From: Quercus robur
Taxonomy: Eukaryota > Streptophyta > Magnoliopsida > Fagales > Fagaceae
Assembly: GCF_932294415.1 (NCBI RefSeq)
Contig: NC_065542.1
Coordinates: forward strand, 2,993,501-3,057,500
Length of the DNA stretch: 64,000 nucleotides
Reading direction: 5' to 3'
Shown: piece after piece, positions 50,461-63,789 of the stretch
Layout of the letters: each line of letters opens with the position of its first letter
How positions within the stretch are numbered: position 1 is the first letter of the stretch
Notes under the pieces: model-generated
The model's database searches: none
Seen by the model: only the letters and a program-made list of their open reading frames with translations
What the model was told of the DNA's origin: nothing
Translations under genes and position numbers: made by a program

Positions 50461-51008
50461 TATCCCTTATTTTTAATACCATTATACAATACACAAGTAA
50501 AACAATGTCAACAATTGAAGGACCAAGTGCTTTTCTGCATTTGTGGTCTCATATTTTTATACATAAGTCGGTTATAACAATTGATTTAAACAAGGTATTG
50601 ATTAAAATTCAAATTTTTATTGTTATTGATTAGTAATTTAGTATTTTTAGGAATTGCACAACATTTTAATTTAAAAAAAAAAACTATTCATTTGTTTTTG
50701 TTACTTTTTCGAACCCCAGTTCGATGAGACCATTTTTTCATTAACAAAACCTTTATGTTTTTTTGAGAGAACAAAAACCTTTATTGAGAGCAAAACAGGC
50801 TACAGGAAATCCAAATGTCCATTGGTACAAGAAAAATGGACATGTTCAAACTCAGATAATTCAGCCCAAAAAAAAGTCAGATAGCTTTGACCCGCACCAA
50901 GTATGATCCGACCCAATTCTACTGAACCCGATCCATTTCCAGGTTAGAGGCTCAGAGCAAAGCCTATGTGCACTGTACTAGTGTAGTGCCAATCAGAGTA
51001 CTAAAACA

Positions 51009-54000
51009 ATGTCACTGCTATCTTTGACATGCTCTCAGTCTATCTATTTCTCAACTTCACCACCTCAACATCTTCCTACAAAGTTTAAGAATTTTCCATT
51101 CCCAAGTACTTCTTCAACTCGAGCTGCTACTTTGAAATTCTCACCATTTTCTCAAAGGTTGTTGAGAAATGGGAACTGGGTTTCTCACAGAAACAGATTT
51201 CATGCAAAATCTGCTGACTCAGAACCCAATGCCAACCAGCCATCCGCCCAAGTTTCCCAGGAAAATGGTACAGTTTCCAATAGTAGTGGCAACCCATCAA
51301 CCAGTTTTCTGTCCATTCTTTGTCCTCTGCTCAAGCTCTTCTCTGTAAGTCTCTTAATCCCCCCCCCCCCCCTTTTTTAAATTAAACTATGGAAAGTTGA
51401 AACCTTTATGCATCTTATATAGTAAATCTGTTTGGTGCTATAGTATTTATTGACATAGGATGAAATACAATTGTCAGAACATATTAGTCATCTAGATGGA
51501 AATTCCTATGTTTCAATTGGTCCAAGAGAATGGGTTTATGGAACTGGTATTTATTGTAAAATGGATTTGGGGTATTGGAATTAGCATCCAACATGTGTGA
51601 TGAAGTGGATTATGCTAGATAAAATATTGGAATTTTGGGTTTGCAGTCAATTTTGTTACTCCTAACTGGGGAATTATGTATAGAAGAATTTCAGCATTAG
51701 TCAATGTTACATGTTGCATGAGCACATACTTGGGATACAGATATCATATGATTGTGGTGTTGGTGTTATCTGCATCATATGACTAAGGGGAAGGATTTAA
51801 AGGTCCCATAAAGTAACAGACAAGGTTGAAGTAGTGTTTATCAAATTTTAGGTTCTTGTTGTTCTCCCCATCAAGTGGATGGATTAATTTTGATAAGGTC
51901 ACTTCAACTAGGCATATTTGCATGGAGGAGTACAGCCACAGAATTGCACCTGTAAAAATTGAGATGTAAGGAGCCTATGCAGCTGAAATTCCCTGATGGG
52001 TACAGCCAAATACCCTATAAAATGCAATTCTAGCAATTGCATAAAAAAAAAGTCTTTAACTTGACATGTTGTATTTAATCACTAATTAATGCTACTTATC
52101 TTGAAAATTTTGTTGTATGCATGATTTAATATATTCTGTAAATATGCAACCTTTTATTGTAGTGCCCAGTTGCATAATTCTTCTTTTGATTTTGTTATGT
52201 ATAGTACAGGTCCAAACTTCTTGTTTGTTTTCTTTTTTGTCATTTATATATACCATTATGTTTGTCTTCTTTCTTTCAGGGAGGAGATCCTTCTCAAGAA
52301 CGGAATTATAGTTTGGAGGTAATCTCTTTTAAGGGTTTCTTATTTTCAGAACTCAAATTTAATATTGCTTTATGTGGATTTTTCTTGCCGCTATTCTTCT
52401 TTTTGCCTTTTCACTATTTTCATTCTTAGTTGACCCTTTTTGCCTTTCATCTTTTCATAGAACATACATCAAAAACAAAATAACTATAAAAATACCCTGG
52501 ATGAAGTAATCAATATGGTCACTAGATGAATCTTTTTTTTTTTTTGATAAGTAATAAAGAAGTATATTAAGAAAACTACCTCATGAAAACAGAGGCAGAA
52601 CAGACAACACACAGAGAGAAACAAAACAGAAAAAGAAAAGAGAACTAGAAAACAAGCAGAAAGCAACAAAGAACTAAATACAAAGGAGAGAACAAAGGAA
52701 CAAAGGGAGGGAATCACTAGAGGTGAGTCCCCAAGCCCTAGACCAATCAAAAAGAGAACCACAAAAATAAGCGAGCAACTGGTCATCGGATTTGTCCCTG
52801 TCCTCAAAAGTTCGCCAGTTCCGCTCCCTCCAAATACACCACATAAGGCACAACGGAGCTAAATTCCAAATGCTAGAAGAGTGCTTTCCAAACCAGTTCC
52901 ACCAACTGAAGAGCATTTCTGCAACCGATCTAGGCAAGACCCAAGAAATCCCAAAAGATCTGAAAATCAAGCTCCACAACTTATAAGCTTTTTCACAATG
53001 GATAAGCAAATGATTCACTGTCTCCCCATTGCAACGACACATAATACACCAATCAACCAGCTCAAAGCCTCTACACCGCAAAGTGTCTCTTGTAAGAATC
53101 TTCTCCCAAGCAACCGTCCAAACAAAGAAAGAGATGTGCGTAGGGGCCTTAACCTTCCAAATACCTTTCCAAGGAAAAGTAAAAGGAAAGGGGCTTCGAA
53201 GCTTGTCATAAAAGGAGCGAATGTTGAAATCCCCCTTCTTCGACAATTTCCAAACCATGCGGTCTTCTTGCTCGGAGTGAGGTAAACAAGAATCCAAGGT
53301 ATGGAGAAAATCATCCACCTCTCCCAACTCCCAATCATTAGGATTCCTAAGAAAAGGAACCTTCCAACTTCTACGAGCCTCGGTCCCCAATCTTTCGAGA
53401 GACGAGGCCATAGAAGCCTCTCTATTAGAAACAATCCCATACACAACTGGGAAGGAAAGATGGAGTGGAGAATCCCCACACCACTGATCTGTCCAAAACT
53501 TCACTCTATCCCCCACCCCTATCTCAAACCGGGTAAACTTGCTAAAAACCTCCCAACCTTTTCGAATACTTCTCCATAACCCACACCCATGAACACCCCT
53601 ACCCAACTTGGAAGACCAACCCCCCCACTCTTCCCCAAACTTCAAAGCTACAACCCTCCTCCATAGACGAGTCTCCTCAACCCCAAATCGCCATAACCAC
53701 TTTCCAAGTAAAGCTTTATTAAAGGTAGTTAGTTTCCTGATACCCAAGCCACCATTAACCTTAGGAGCACACACCTTATCCCACCCCACCAAATGAACCT
53801 TCGACTCCCCCCACAGGAAGTCCCTCTGAATCTTCTCAATTTTATTAGCCACATGCGACGGAATGGTGAAGAGAGATAAATAATAAGTAGGAAGGCTGGA
53901 AAGCGTACTCTTGAGCAGCGTCAATCTTCCGCCTTTTGACAAATACAACTTCTTCCACCCGGCTAACCTCCGATTAATCTTCTCCAAGATAGGATTCCAA

Positions 54001-57000
54001 ATAGAGGGGGATTTATGAGACGCCCCCAACGGCATACCAAGGTAGGTCATAGGCAAGGACCCAATCCGGCAACCCAAAATCTCTGCCAAGGCATGAATAT
54101 TATTAACCTCCCCTACTGGAACCATCTCACTCTTCAGGACATTAGCCTTCAAACCAGTCACAGCCTGAAAACAAAGGAGAAGCATCCACACATGAAGGAT
54201 CTGCTCCACTTCCGCATCACAAAACAAAATAGTATCATCCGCAAATAGAAGGTGCGAGACACATTCCCCTTCACCCCGTCTTCCAACAGCCTTGAAACCC
54301 CTAATCAGGCCAGCACCTTCAACTCTTTTCAACATCCTACTTAAGACCTCCATCATGACTAGAAATAACAAAGGAGATAGCGGATCCCTTTGTCTCAGAC
54401 CCCTCGTGCTCCCAAAAAAGTCAGCAGGAGCCCCATTAATCAAAATAGAAAACTGGACCATCGAGATACAAGTGCGGATCCAACTACATCACTTCTCCCC
54501 GAAGCCCATTCTCTTCAAAAGGTCCAGAAGAGCCTCCCAATTCACATGATCGTAAGCTTTCTCAATGTCTAGCTTACAAATAACCCTCGGGATCTTACTT
54601 TTCACTCGACTATCAACGCACTCATTAGCAATAAGAACTGAGTCAAGAATCTGTCTTCCTCCCACAAAACTATTCTGAGACTCAGAAATCAGATGATCTA
54701 AGACCAGTTTCAAACGATTCGCCAAAACCTTAGCCAAGATCTTGTACATGCTCCCCACCAAGCTAATAGGCCTGAAATCTCGAATATTGGAAGCATCATT
54801 CTTCTTAGGAATGAGAACTAAGAAGGTAGCATTCAAAGATTTCTCAAACTTACTATGTTGATAGAACTCCTCAAAAACTGCTAGGACATCCCTTTCCACC
54901 ACTCTCCAGACTTCTCTAGATGCGTAGAAGAGAATACTTTGAAAAACCTATTAAGATTACCAGCATCTATACTGTTCATTAAGTGTAACATGCATTTTAC
55001 TTTGTACCTCCTTTCTTGTGCCCCTGCAAGTACTTCTCTTTATGATATGTACGCATGTAGGCATGCATGGATCTGTACATTTGCATAGTAATATCAACTT
55101 TGCGCTTGGTGGGCTTCAATTGCTAGCTTACTCAGACATCCTTGCTTTTGTTTCTGAATTTAGTTAGCAACATCTTCACTGTCCACTCTGGCAAGACTTC
55201 CATGGGGATCAAAAGCACTATCAGACAATTTATATAGTGAAGAGATCACCACTTTAGATCCACCTATGCGTTTGCAACTCTTTGAATTTGGTAAGCTTCT
55301 CCCTGATAAGACTGTTGGCTAATCATCCGTAAAGTGATAATCAATTTTGTTGCTAGTGGAAAAATACCTTCTGTTTCATGCACTTTTTAAATTATGAAGA
55401 TCAAGAATACTTTTGGAACATGATTTATACTGCTTGAATGTGTCAATATGATTGAATATGGGCTACAAGCTTAGATATAGGTATGACTAGACCATAATGA
55501 AGAATCAAGTCATATATTGGTCTAGGTAGTCCTGATACTTTTTTTTCAGATAACAGCTAAGTTCTCGTATCATGTGTTGCAGATTGTTTTCAGGGATTGG
55601 CTTTTTTCTGTAACTTTAATCTTTCAAATATTATTTGTCAACAGAGGCATGCCCCTTTTGCCGGAGGGTTCGAGAGGCCATGACTGAGCTAGATCTTTCT
55701 GTAGAGGTAAGAATGGATACTTTAGATATAATCACCAAACCATTGCTTACCTCAATTTCCCATGCTTGGTAGCTGTCCTATTGTTAGAGTGCACAATCAT
55801 TATCTTTGCTGTCTCATTGATTTGACACCATTTTATTTTGCATTCTAGGCATATTCCTTCATCATGAAAAACATTAAATAAGGAAAGTCATAGAAAGTTT
55901 GAGCCCATGATTAAGCTGAGAATTCTGGACTTGATTCTAGGTCCAGCATGTATCTGTTATGTAAAAAGGAAATAAAGAAGGTTTTCATACTTGGCATGGA
56001 AAATGGTAGGAGTAACTTTGTAATAGTGGTACAACTAAAACTAGTCGGTTCAGAGCGATACTTGGATCAGGCTGTTGAATCTGAAAATGGAACTTTACCT
56101 TCTGAATATCAGATAGATTAACACAATAAGATTAATTTCACTCCTCCTTCATTTCTTATTTTTTGCTTGTCAGATAATTAATTAAGCCCTGGTATAAACT
56201 TAGTTTTGGGGCAAAATGGGTTGAAAGCCATAACTCATCAAGTTACCAAACTTGATCCAATTATCTGGATATAGCTAACATTACATTCTTTCATAAACGA
56301 AATATAGATGTTGCATGATCAAGCTGATGATTATCCCACACACCTAGTGGAAGTCTTAGTTCAAACTCATTCAAGCAGATCTTGATAATTTGTTAATACT
56401 GGCTTGTATAGGTGAATGTGATTTTTTTTAGAGAAGACATTGTGTCTAGTATATTTGTGGATTAACTATTTTATGTCCTTTATTTTTCAGCCTTGTTTGT
56501 AAAACTTGGAAATTATTTTCTTATTGGTGCTCTTTTGTCATTTACTTTCCTAATTTGAACTCAATGGCAAATATATATAGGTCTATCCCTGTCCAAAAGG
56601 CTCTCTAAGACATAGAGAAATGGTTAGAAGATCCGGTGGCAAAGAGCAGTATGTAATTAATTCTCTACCAAATCTCATATATGAACTTGTTTTGTAACAA
56701 TCAGTTATGCGAATGAGGTCAGCATGTCATTTTTCATCTGGTCCAGTAGGAACCTTTATGATGTTGATATCCTTAATCTGTTTTGGACATTTATTCTTTG
56801 AGAAAAGGATAAGGGGTCTTCCTTCTTTTGCTTCTCTACCTTCACAAAATTTTGCATATTTATAGAGGTTCTTATTTTCCATGCAGGTTTCCTTTCCTCA
56901 TTGATCCAAATACTGGTATTTCATTGTATGAAAGTGGTAAGTATAAAGCTTAGTCTTATTTTCAGATCTTGTATGAGCAAATTTGTTGATAATGGATGCC

Positions 57001-60000
57001 TCAACTATGTATTCTCATTTATTGAGTGTGATTATTGTTGTAAAGGTGATTCTTGTAATCTCTTTAAAATTATTTAGGTTATTCCTTAATGAGGCATTCC
57101 CAAATAATGTCTATGGTTTTTATGGCCACAATTAGCCATAAGCTGCAAGATTCTTAAAGTGCCAGTAGATCTGTATAGTAGCATGCTTGTTTGAAACTCA
57201 TTATGAAATGCCATGCAGGAGCAGGACTGACTAGATGCATAAACATGTCAAGACCTCTTGGTGTATTTAGTGTATAAAATCAAAATATAAGCAATGACAG
57301 AAACAATTGATTATCCTGTAGGAAATGGTGTTCTAGTATCACACATTAAATTTGAAATATATAATTTTTTTTACCTGAGTAATATATAAAATATTGACCA
57401 GAGGGTAATTAGATAATTGGGTTTGACCAATCTATACATAGATAGCCCACAGAGGAATTTGAGGATAAAACCTCACACAAAATTGAGGATATAATTTTTT
57501 GGATAAATTGGATCTATGGAACCATTCCCTGATTTGGCATAGTACTGATGATGACGACTTGTCAATTTATAATTTATTCCAAAAATAAAGTGAAATATTG
57601 GTCAATAAAGCAGACACAACTGGTTGATGAAAGTCATTGTCAGCATTTGTAATTTCTCTTGTACCTAATTTCATTCTGGATATCAAGTTCACATGTTTTT
57701 TAACATGCATTTTTTTCTAACTTTGGATGTTAGGTGATATTGTGAATTACCTATTTCAGCAATATGGTAAAGGGAGAAGCCCATCAACAGGACTTTTGGA
57801 AAGGTATGGACTTCAGAAATTGTCTCAATGGACAAGGATTTTGTATTTTTTATGAGTACAACTTTGAGACTTGAGATGAAGTTATCAATTGCTGGTATTT
57901 TCCATATCTTCTTATAGTTATTTTGAGATAATCAATTACACAGCTTTGAGACTTGAAACGAAGTTATCAATTGATGTTATCTTCCATGTCTTCTTATAAT
58001 TATTTTGAGATAATCAAGTACACATTTACCTTAATATGATGTTAAATTGTTTAGTGTACTCCTGTCTTTATGCGATATTGCACTTTTTTTTTTGATGAAT
58101 GAGAATATTTTATTACATCAAGTGAATAGGGTACAAAGTTCATGTAATGGGCACCTACTAGCAAAACTGGAACACCATTTAAAATATCAAATCTAACTCA
58201 TATACAAGGGAAACAATCACCTAGCTACAACAATAGAAAGGAATTAAGAAGAAGCAGATTTAGGAGCATCTAAAGAAATTTCCCATGTACGGCACAATAC
58301 TGTTTTGAATTCAGTTAGTAAAGTATCCATTCCCTTTAATTCTCCTTTGAACTTCCCATTTGATCAAATGAAGAATATTTTCTTCAACATAAATTCTCCC
58401 TCAATGTAACACAACATATCTCTGCTGATGTTATCCGTAATAGAAAGGCAATGACTAGAAATTTTTACTAGGTCTATAATCATCATATGCACTTTGAGGG
58501 TATGAATATGATTATTATATGCATTTCAAAGTATGAAGATGACAGTTTTGAGGTACAAATGGATTTTGGCATGTATTGGATGTATGATCAACACCCACTG
58601 TCAGTGGTATCACTTTTTTTTTTAATCTATTATTATTAGTAAATTGTAAATAGGTCCTAAACCCATCACCCCACCATTCATCCATTTTTATGAAGGAGGA
58701 AAGTCTCATTTGAATTAGAGCTTATAGTCATATCAATCCTGTATGCACTTGGCTCTCATTCTCATTCTCTCTTCCTCTCTCTCATGCAGCACACTGTTCA
58801 CAGGATGGATGCCAACAATTCTTCGGGCTGGAAGAGGAATGACATTGTGGGAAAAAGCCAGACAAGACCCACTACCAAAAAAGTTGGAACTTTTCTCTTA
58901 TGAAAATAACGCGGTAAGATAATGTCTGCCTACTCTTTATTGTCTAGATGATTGTGTTTTATAATATGAATGGTATTTATTTCACTTCTGTATTATGTAA
59001 CAGGGCTGACATCATTGTATGTTGGAAAATAAGTATTTTGTTTCTTTCTTTTTCCCCCTTTGTTTTTGAGTAAGTAGGTCAGGAAACCAGAGGTCTGTTG
59101 CAGTTTTAAGTAGTAAATAAAGGGTATCCTCTTTTTTTTTTTTTTTTGAAGTCAAAGTGTACGCTCACTATAGCTAGCTAAGTTTGATTAATGGCCTTCA
59201 TTTAGCCAAATCAAGGCATGTACTCATTCAGAGAGGTAACAACACTTTCATTTGTGTAAAGTTTGGATACCACACATCCCTGAGTTGTCAACTAAAAGAA
59301 CCTGGAAAAAAGAAAAAAACTCAGACAGTGTGCAAGATTGTCAAATTGGGTGTAAAATAAGTCAAAAATACTAGGACCAGTAGGGTACACAGAAACACTT
59401 TCTAGACCTGCCGTGTTAGTCATACTTTTAAGTATCTTCTAGTAGTTTAAGCATTCCTTGATATAGTGTAATCTGTTTCACTTCCTTTTTCCCAAACTTA
59501 CACTTCTCTACAGTATGCAAGACTTGTGCGGGAGGCACTATGTGAGTTGGAGCTTGCGTACGTCCTCCATAATGTGGGAGAAGGTTCCACGCGGACAAAT
59601 TTACTTCTTGATGCATCTCAATCCAAAGAGGTTAGTTTTGTTACAATATTTAGTCATTCTTAATATCTATAACATATTGTACTTGAGATGAATTCAATTT
59701 TGCTAGTATTTTGCTTGTCTGAATAGACTAGTTATAGTGTTTTTCCATTGGCCTTGAGACTCTGCTGCCATCCTGAGATAGAGATATACTTGAATGTACT
59801 CCTACCTTAATTAGGCAGAAATAAACTCTTGCGGATATTAAATCTGTTTGTGTTCATTGCCTGTCCAATGGCCTAGGCCTCATGTAACCTTGTGATTTAG
59901 GGAGAACACATACGCACACACAGAAAATTGTTAACAGCTTGCATGGTAAGTTGAAGACTTGAAGGTATTTTGCTTTCCTGCATGCATGTTTTTTCACCTA

Positions 60001-60143
60001 CAGGGGACTTTAAGCATTACTAAGGAAAGTTTATCATCTTTCAGGTACCTTACTTTATTGATCCCAATACTGGTGCTCAATTTGGTGACTACAAGAAGAT
60101 CTTGTCTTATTTGTTCCAGACATATTCAGCAGCCACTGTATAG
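51009..60143 (+). CDS. Plastid-type protein with two thioredoxin/GST-N-like folds (At5g03880/At4g10000 type)
   Basis: Ten exons: 51009-51344, 52280-52318, 55164-55290, 55645-55706, 56581-56648, 56887-56936, 57734-57803, 58790-58913, 59514-59630, 60045-60143; 363 residues, all phases close. The N terminus is rich in Ser/Thr/Pro with few acids (residues 1-65), a likely plastid transit peptide. The first fold (about 162-240) has [13 protein letters not shown], i.e. a CPFC redox pair at about 170-173, and [20 protein letters not shown], the cis-proline and glutathione-type loop. The second fold (about 285-363) repeats the plan ([14 protein letters not shown], then [20 protein letters not shown]) but has NNAY where the first has CPFC, so it lacks the redox cysteines. 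The role is probably thiol redox or glutathione binding in plastids; no substrate can be named. Intron 2 (2.8 kb) carries an antisense LINE. Confidence 0.92.
52529..54915 (-). mobile_element. L1-type LINE, 5' truncated, antisense in intron 2 of the thioredoxin-fold gene
   Basis: Minus-strand ORF2 part from about 54914 to a TAA at 52674: [73 protein letters not shown] (polymerase catalytic pair), a thumb region, and zf-RVT ([14 protein letters not shown], then CIMCRC and HLLIHC). The same frame is open throughout except one TGA at 54489-54491, at a position where Trp is usual. The T run at 52533-52545 is the poly-A tail. CTAGATG at 52522-52528 and 54916-54922 fits a target-site duplication. 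The endonuclease and ORF1 are absent. It looks fairly young but cannot move on its own. Confidence 0.88.
57862..58025. repeat. 82-bp tandem duplication in intron 7 of the thioredoxin-fold gene
   Basis: The unit 'ctttgagacttgagatgaag' onward (57862) recurs at 57944 with about 10 changes over 82 bases. Confidence 0.8.
58085..58390 (-). mobile_element. Probable LINE 3' end in intron 7
   Basis: A T run at 58084-58092, then 'gatgaatgagaatattttat', is the reverse complement of a typical plant LINE tail. The minus strand beyond it reads [19 protein letters not shown] before a stop. Short, 5' truncated. Confidence 0.45.
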
Positions 60144-61686
60144 TTTTAACCTCTGGTACTAAATTCTGTGTATATAGTCTTCTTTGTTTGTCTAGGGTAT
60201 GCCCCCATGCCTGTATACTTTTTTTTTCACCCTGGGGTAAATGTATTGCTTACCAAAAAAGAAAATGTCTCACTAGTTGTAGATATTTTTGTAGCTAAAT
60301 TCAATTCTGAATATGCTGTAAAAGAAACTCTCCAAGCTGATGGTGATAATAAATAATTGCTAGGCCATGGTTGTAAATGTCCATATAGGGTTTGCTTTCC
60401 TAGAAGTATCATTATCTCCTCTATCAGGAGTGGTCAATTATAAAGCCACATAGCTGGCACTTAATATGTTGAACTTTTACAGTTTATATATCGAGAGCAT
60501 GGTGGTGGTAGACAATTAAATTTCTGATGGTAATCTTGACCATATTGAGGAAACACTTATAATGCATTTTAACTTAATTTTTTGTAAAATTTTGTGAGGT
60601 TTTACTTCAGTGGCATTATAAGTTCCATGTTTTCACTCCCTCAAGAGTTCAAAGGATATGTTCACTATGATAACATACTGTGTTAACTGGTGACACTTAC
60701 GAGAAACACATTTAAATTTAGCTTTGTTGAGGTTACAGTATGAAGTAATGCCTTCCATAACTCCTCTACCATTTCTTGTTGCCAAATTCATTTTGATAAC
60801 CCTACTAATAAGTCTAGAAACTTTCCCTTCTCATAGAATACTATTTTTTATATATTTATTTTTCCTGCGACTCAAACTAGTAAATGTGATAGTCACGACT
60901 CAGAAAAGGTGAAGAAAGTAGCAGCACAAAGAGGCCTTTCTGATCTTTTTTGCCCCTCTATTTGATTTAGTAAACATTCATAATGAAAGATACTAGTTGG
61001 AATACTGGTATGCAAGGCTATGTTTGCCAAATTTGAACTTTGAAGTAGGTTACCAAGTTTGCTAGTATTGATGATGGAAGAACCATATAGAAAGCCTCGT
61101 TATTCTGGTATGCAAGGCTATGATCAAAATCCGTTGTAATATTCTGGAAAGGTCTGGCCTCAGCTTCATTCGGCCCTTCCCACCTAAAGCCATGTGTCAT
61201 TTTTGCTTTCAAATGAAATAATTTAATGATTAGCACAGTCTCGCGCAAAAAACACCAAAAGAATACAAATCAAGATTGGCTACTGCAGGACACATGGATG
61301 AGTGCTGCACACAATCATTGATCATTGTAGGACATGAGTGATGATGGCCAATATGTTTCATGTATAAGCTTGGTCACTCGATAACATAGCTAATTTCTGC
61401 AACCAAATCTAACTTGAAGTTGATAGGAGAAAAATTGCATCAACCAAATGTCAAGGGGTTATCAGATTGATAAACAGTACATATCTTTTCTTTTCCAAGC
61501 CATTACATAATTTAGTTGAACTATTACACTCATAAAAAGGAACCATCTTCAAAGATAACTATATTGTACTAGAACTAATGCATGATTGCCGATGGCTGTC
61601 TGGCCTATTGACTTGCCTCGTTGCCCTTCATGGGTTAATATCTGGGATTTGATCCCTCCTATTTACCTTTTAACAAAAAAAAAAAC
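60144..61686. other. Convergent intergenic region
   Basis: 3' flanks of the thioredoxin-fold gene (left) and the QTRT2-like gene (right). AATAAA near 60348 could serve the left gene. No other gene seen; 'ctggtatgcaaggctatg' occurs twice (61004 and 61107). Confidence 0.4.
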
Positions 61687-63305
61687 TCATGCATGCACAG
61701 CCGCCACCGCAACACAATTACGCCTTCCCTCAATAAACTGTCGGTGAAATTGCTCAAAGTTTCCTGTCTTAATTGCTTCTCTTATTGCACGGAAGAATCC
61801 CAGATAATGGTGTGTGTTGTGTCTGCAACATCAAGGACAGGATTATGAGTATTAGTAAAACAATAATAACAATTATCATTATCATCAGGACCAATGAAAA
61901 CTTGTACATTTCTATTAGTGTCTGAGCCAGCATTTCGTGAACATTGAGCAGGTGATTAATGTATGCTTTAGTATGGTTCTGGCATGTATAGCAGCAACAT
62001 CCTTCAACGATTGGTGAAGTATCTTTCCTGAATAAAAAGCAAATTAATAAAGGTAAATCATGAGTTCTGACACATAGAATTGTCATTTCATGCATCCATT
62101 AATCTCCAAATTACTAAAGGAAACAAACACAAGTACATGAAACTGGAAAATGACATGAGCGGAGCAAAAAAAACGCCATCACAATTTTCAAGCAATAACA
62201 TCAATTTCACATTTTTGGTCAATGGTGACCAAACATTAGGAAAGAACTTAAATTGAACATGATATTAGAAATCATGTATACTATATAATAAAAGTAGGGT
62301 CTTAGAAACCATGGTTATGAAAAGTGGACACCTTTTCTTTACTTCACATATGAATTTAAATTAATTTGTGCATTGCACGGACATACACCATAATGAGGGT
62401 TGATGGAAAGTACTCATAGATACCACCAGAAAAAGGATATTTTAATCAGACATGAGAAAGAAATTATTATGTGAGATATTTGGAGTCTCATACAGATTTC
62501 ATCAAATTTCCAACTTAATTTAGTGAATAAAATCTCTTAACCTCAATATATAAAATGGAATGTATGATGATCAAAATTGTGAATCCTGCGGCTGAAAGGC
62601 TAAGAATATTTTTTGAAATATTCAAGTAGTAATGTTGGAAGTAGAAAAAGATCTTATTAGTTACCTATAAACAGTTGCCCTTAAATTAATCTTTGTCCGG
62701 TCACTTCCAATATCACTCAGCTGAAAATTAGATTCATTTTCATCAACTCCATTCAACGGAAAGGTAAGTGCAAAGCCTCCAAGGGTAAGGTGATATATAT
62801 ACCTGCAAAAATTTGCATATATTATTCAAATAATGGTGAAATTAGCACAAGAAAGAGAAGCTCAGAGATGATAAATAGTGAACTAAACTACATACACTGA
62901 ATCAAAAAGGTCAATGCCTGAAGCAACCCCCTGCAAGACCTCCTCTGTGAGATTAAGAAAAGATTTTATTCGTTGAATAATTATGAATCCATACTGATAA
63001 ATTTAAACAAAGATACATTTGAGTATCAAAAAATGCTCCTTAGATGACATTGTCCTAATGATAACTAAGTGCATATGTGTGAGCAGTTACTATGAGCAAG
63101 CTGCAAGTCATGAACCAACTATACACCCTCTAGACCTAAGTCAACATCAGAGATTAAAGATCGAGCATCAGATCCTCAATTCTTTTAAATGCTAATCTGA
63201 AATTCATAATTTTTTTTAATAGGCTGCATACAAGACAGGCCGCATGATACATTTTGAATTCAAGCTGTGATAAAATTTTTGTAAGTGATACATACCAATT
63301 AAAAG

Positions 63306-63347
<42 letters not shown>

Positions 63348-63789
63348 GTTTATAGTATCTCCTAGGAGATGAAAAACCTGATATTTAATCAAAGTTTATT
63401 AATGATGAAGCTGATACCTGGAAGTCCAATCCCACATATCAGGCGCGGCTTTTCCTCTGGTAAAATATCCTGAGTATTTGGCAGCAGCATTAGATTTCAG
63501 AATCAATAAAGGAAACAATCAGTTTCGATATATGAAAAAACCCTTTCATGTATCAGGGAATGTCAAGGGATCAGCTGACAAACTCAGCTTGGTAGAAAAA
63601 TGCATTGATATCAGTAATCAACTAATCATTCATGTAGCTGCTTTTGTAAGGCAGTACAGCTTATTGACAAAATCAGGAGATTAATTAAAGATCCAATACT
63701 TAGAATTGAGTGTCCTACAGTAATAGTATTAAGGAGAGCAGGGCGCTCATCCCTTCTCTCTCCTAGCCCAAAGCCTCCAATCCAGTAAC
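61687..63789 (-). CDS. QTRT2: Queuine tRNA-ribosyltransferase accessory subunit 2, C-terminal part (gene runs off right edge)
   Basis: Six 3' exons: 63789-63719, 63469-63418, 62944-62896, 62802-62665, 62027-61908, 61822-61687; about 187 residues, all in phase. Upstream exons lie beyond the window or were not found in 63790-64000. The sequence reads GYWIGGFGLGERRDERPALL, then LPEEKPRLICGIGLPEEVLQ, GVASGIDLFDSVYIYHLTLG, GCCCYTCQNHTKAYINHLLN, VHEMLAQTL and HNTHHYLGFFRAIREAI. The C-x-C-x2-C with the later His of VHEML is the zinc site of the TGT family. In eukaryotes QTRT2 pairs with catalytic QTRT1 to swap guanine-34 for queuine in tRNAs for Asp, Asn, His and Tyr. The C-terminal tail after EGRR (NCVAVAAVHA) is not recognisable. 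Confidence 0.92.
63309..63343. repeat. Poly-A run in an intron of the QTRT2-like gene
   Basis: About 35 A residues in a row, possibly the tail of an old retrotransposed piece. No element recognised next to it. Confidence 0.6.

Larger units (their letters stand above)
49365..51008. promoter_or_regulatory. Divergent promoter region (NDUFAF5 / thioredoxin-fold gene)
   Basis: 1,644 bases between two start codons on opposite strands. T-rich leader sequence lies near 49360-49500, and a MITE-like block with a 34-bp palindrome at about 50022-50460. Near 50757-50860 sits a short retroelement-like 3' end in minus orientation. No core promoter element could be chosen with confidence. Confidence 0.4.

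Noticed and set aside
52792-54572. Several + strand open frames of 60-134 residues across the intronic LINE
   Set aside because: They are antisense shadows of the minus-strand LINE ORF, with no protein-like conservation of their own.
61769-62095. A single 108-residue minus-strand frame as a separate gene
   Set aside because: It reads through the intron between two QTRT2 exons. The spliced exons match the family, the read-through part does not.
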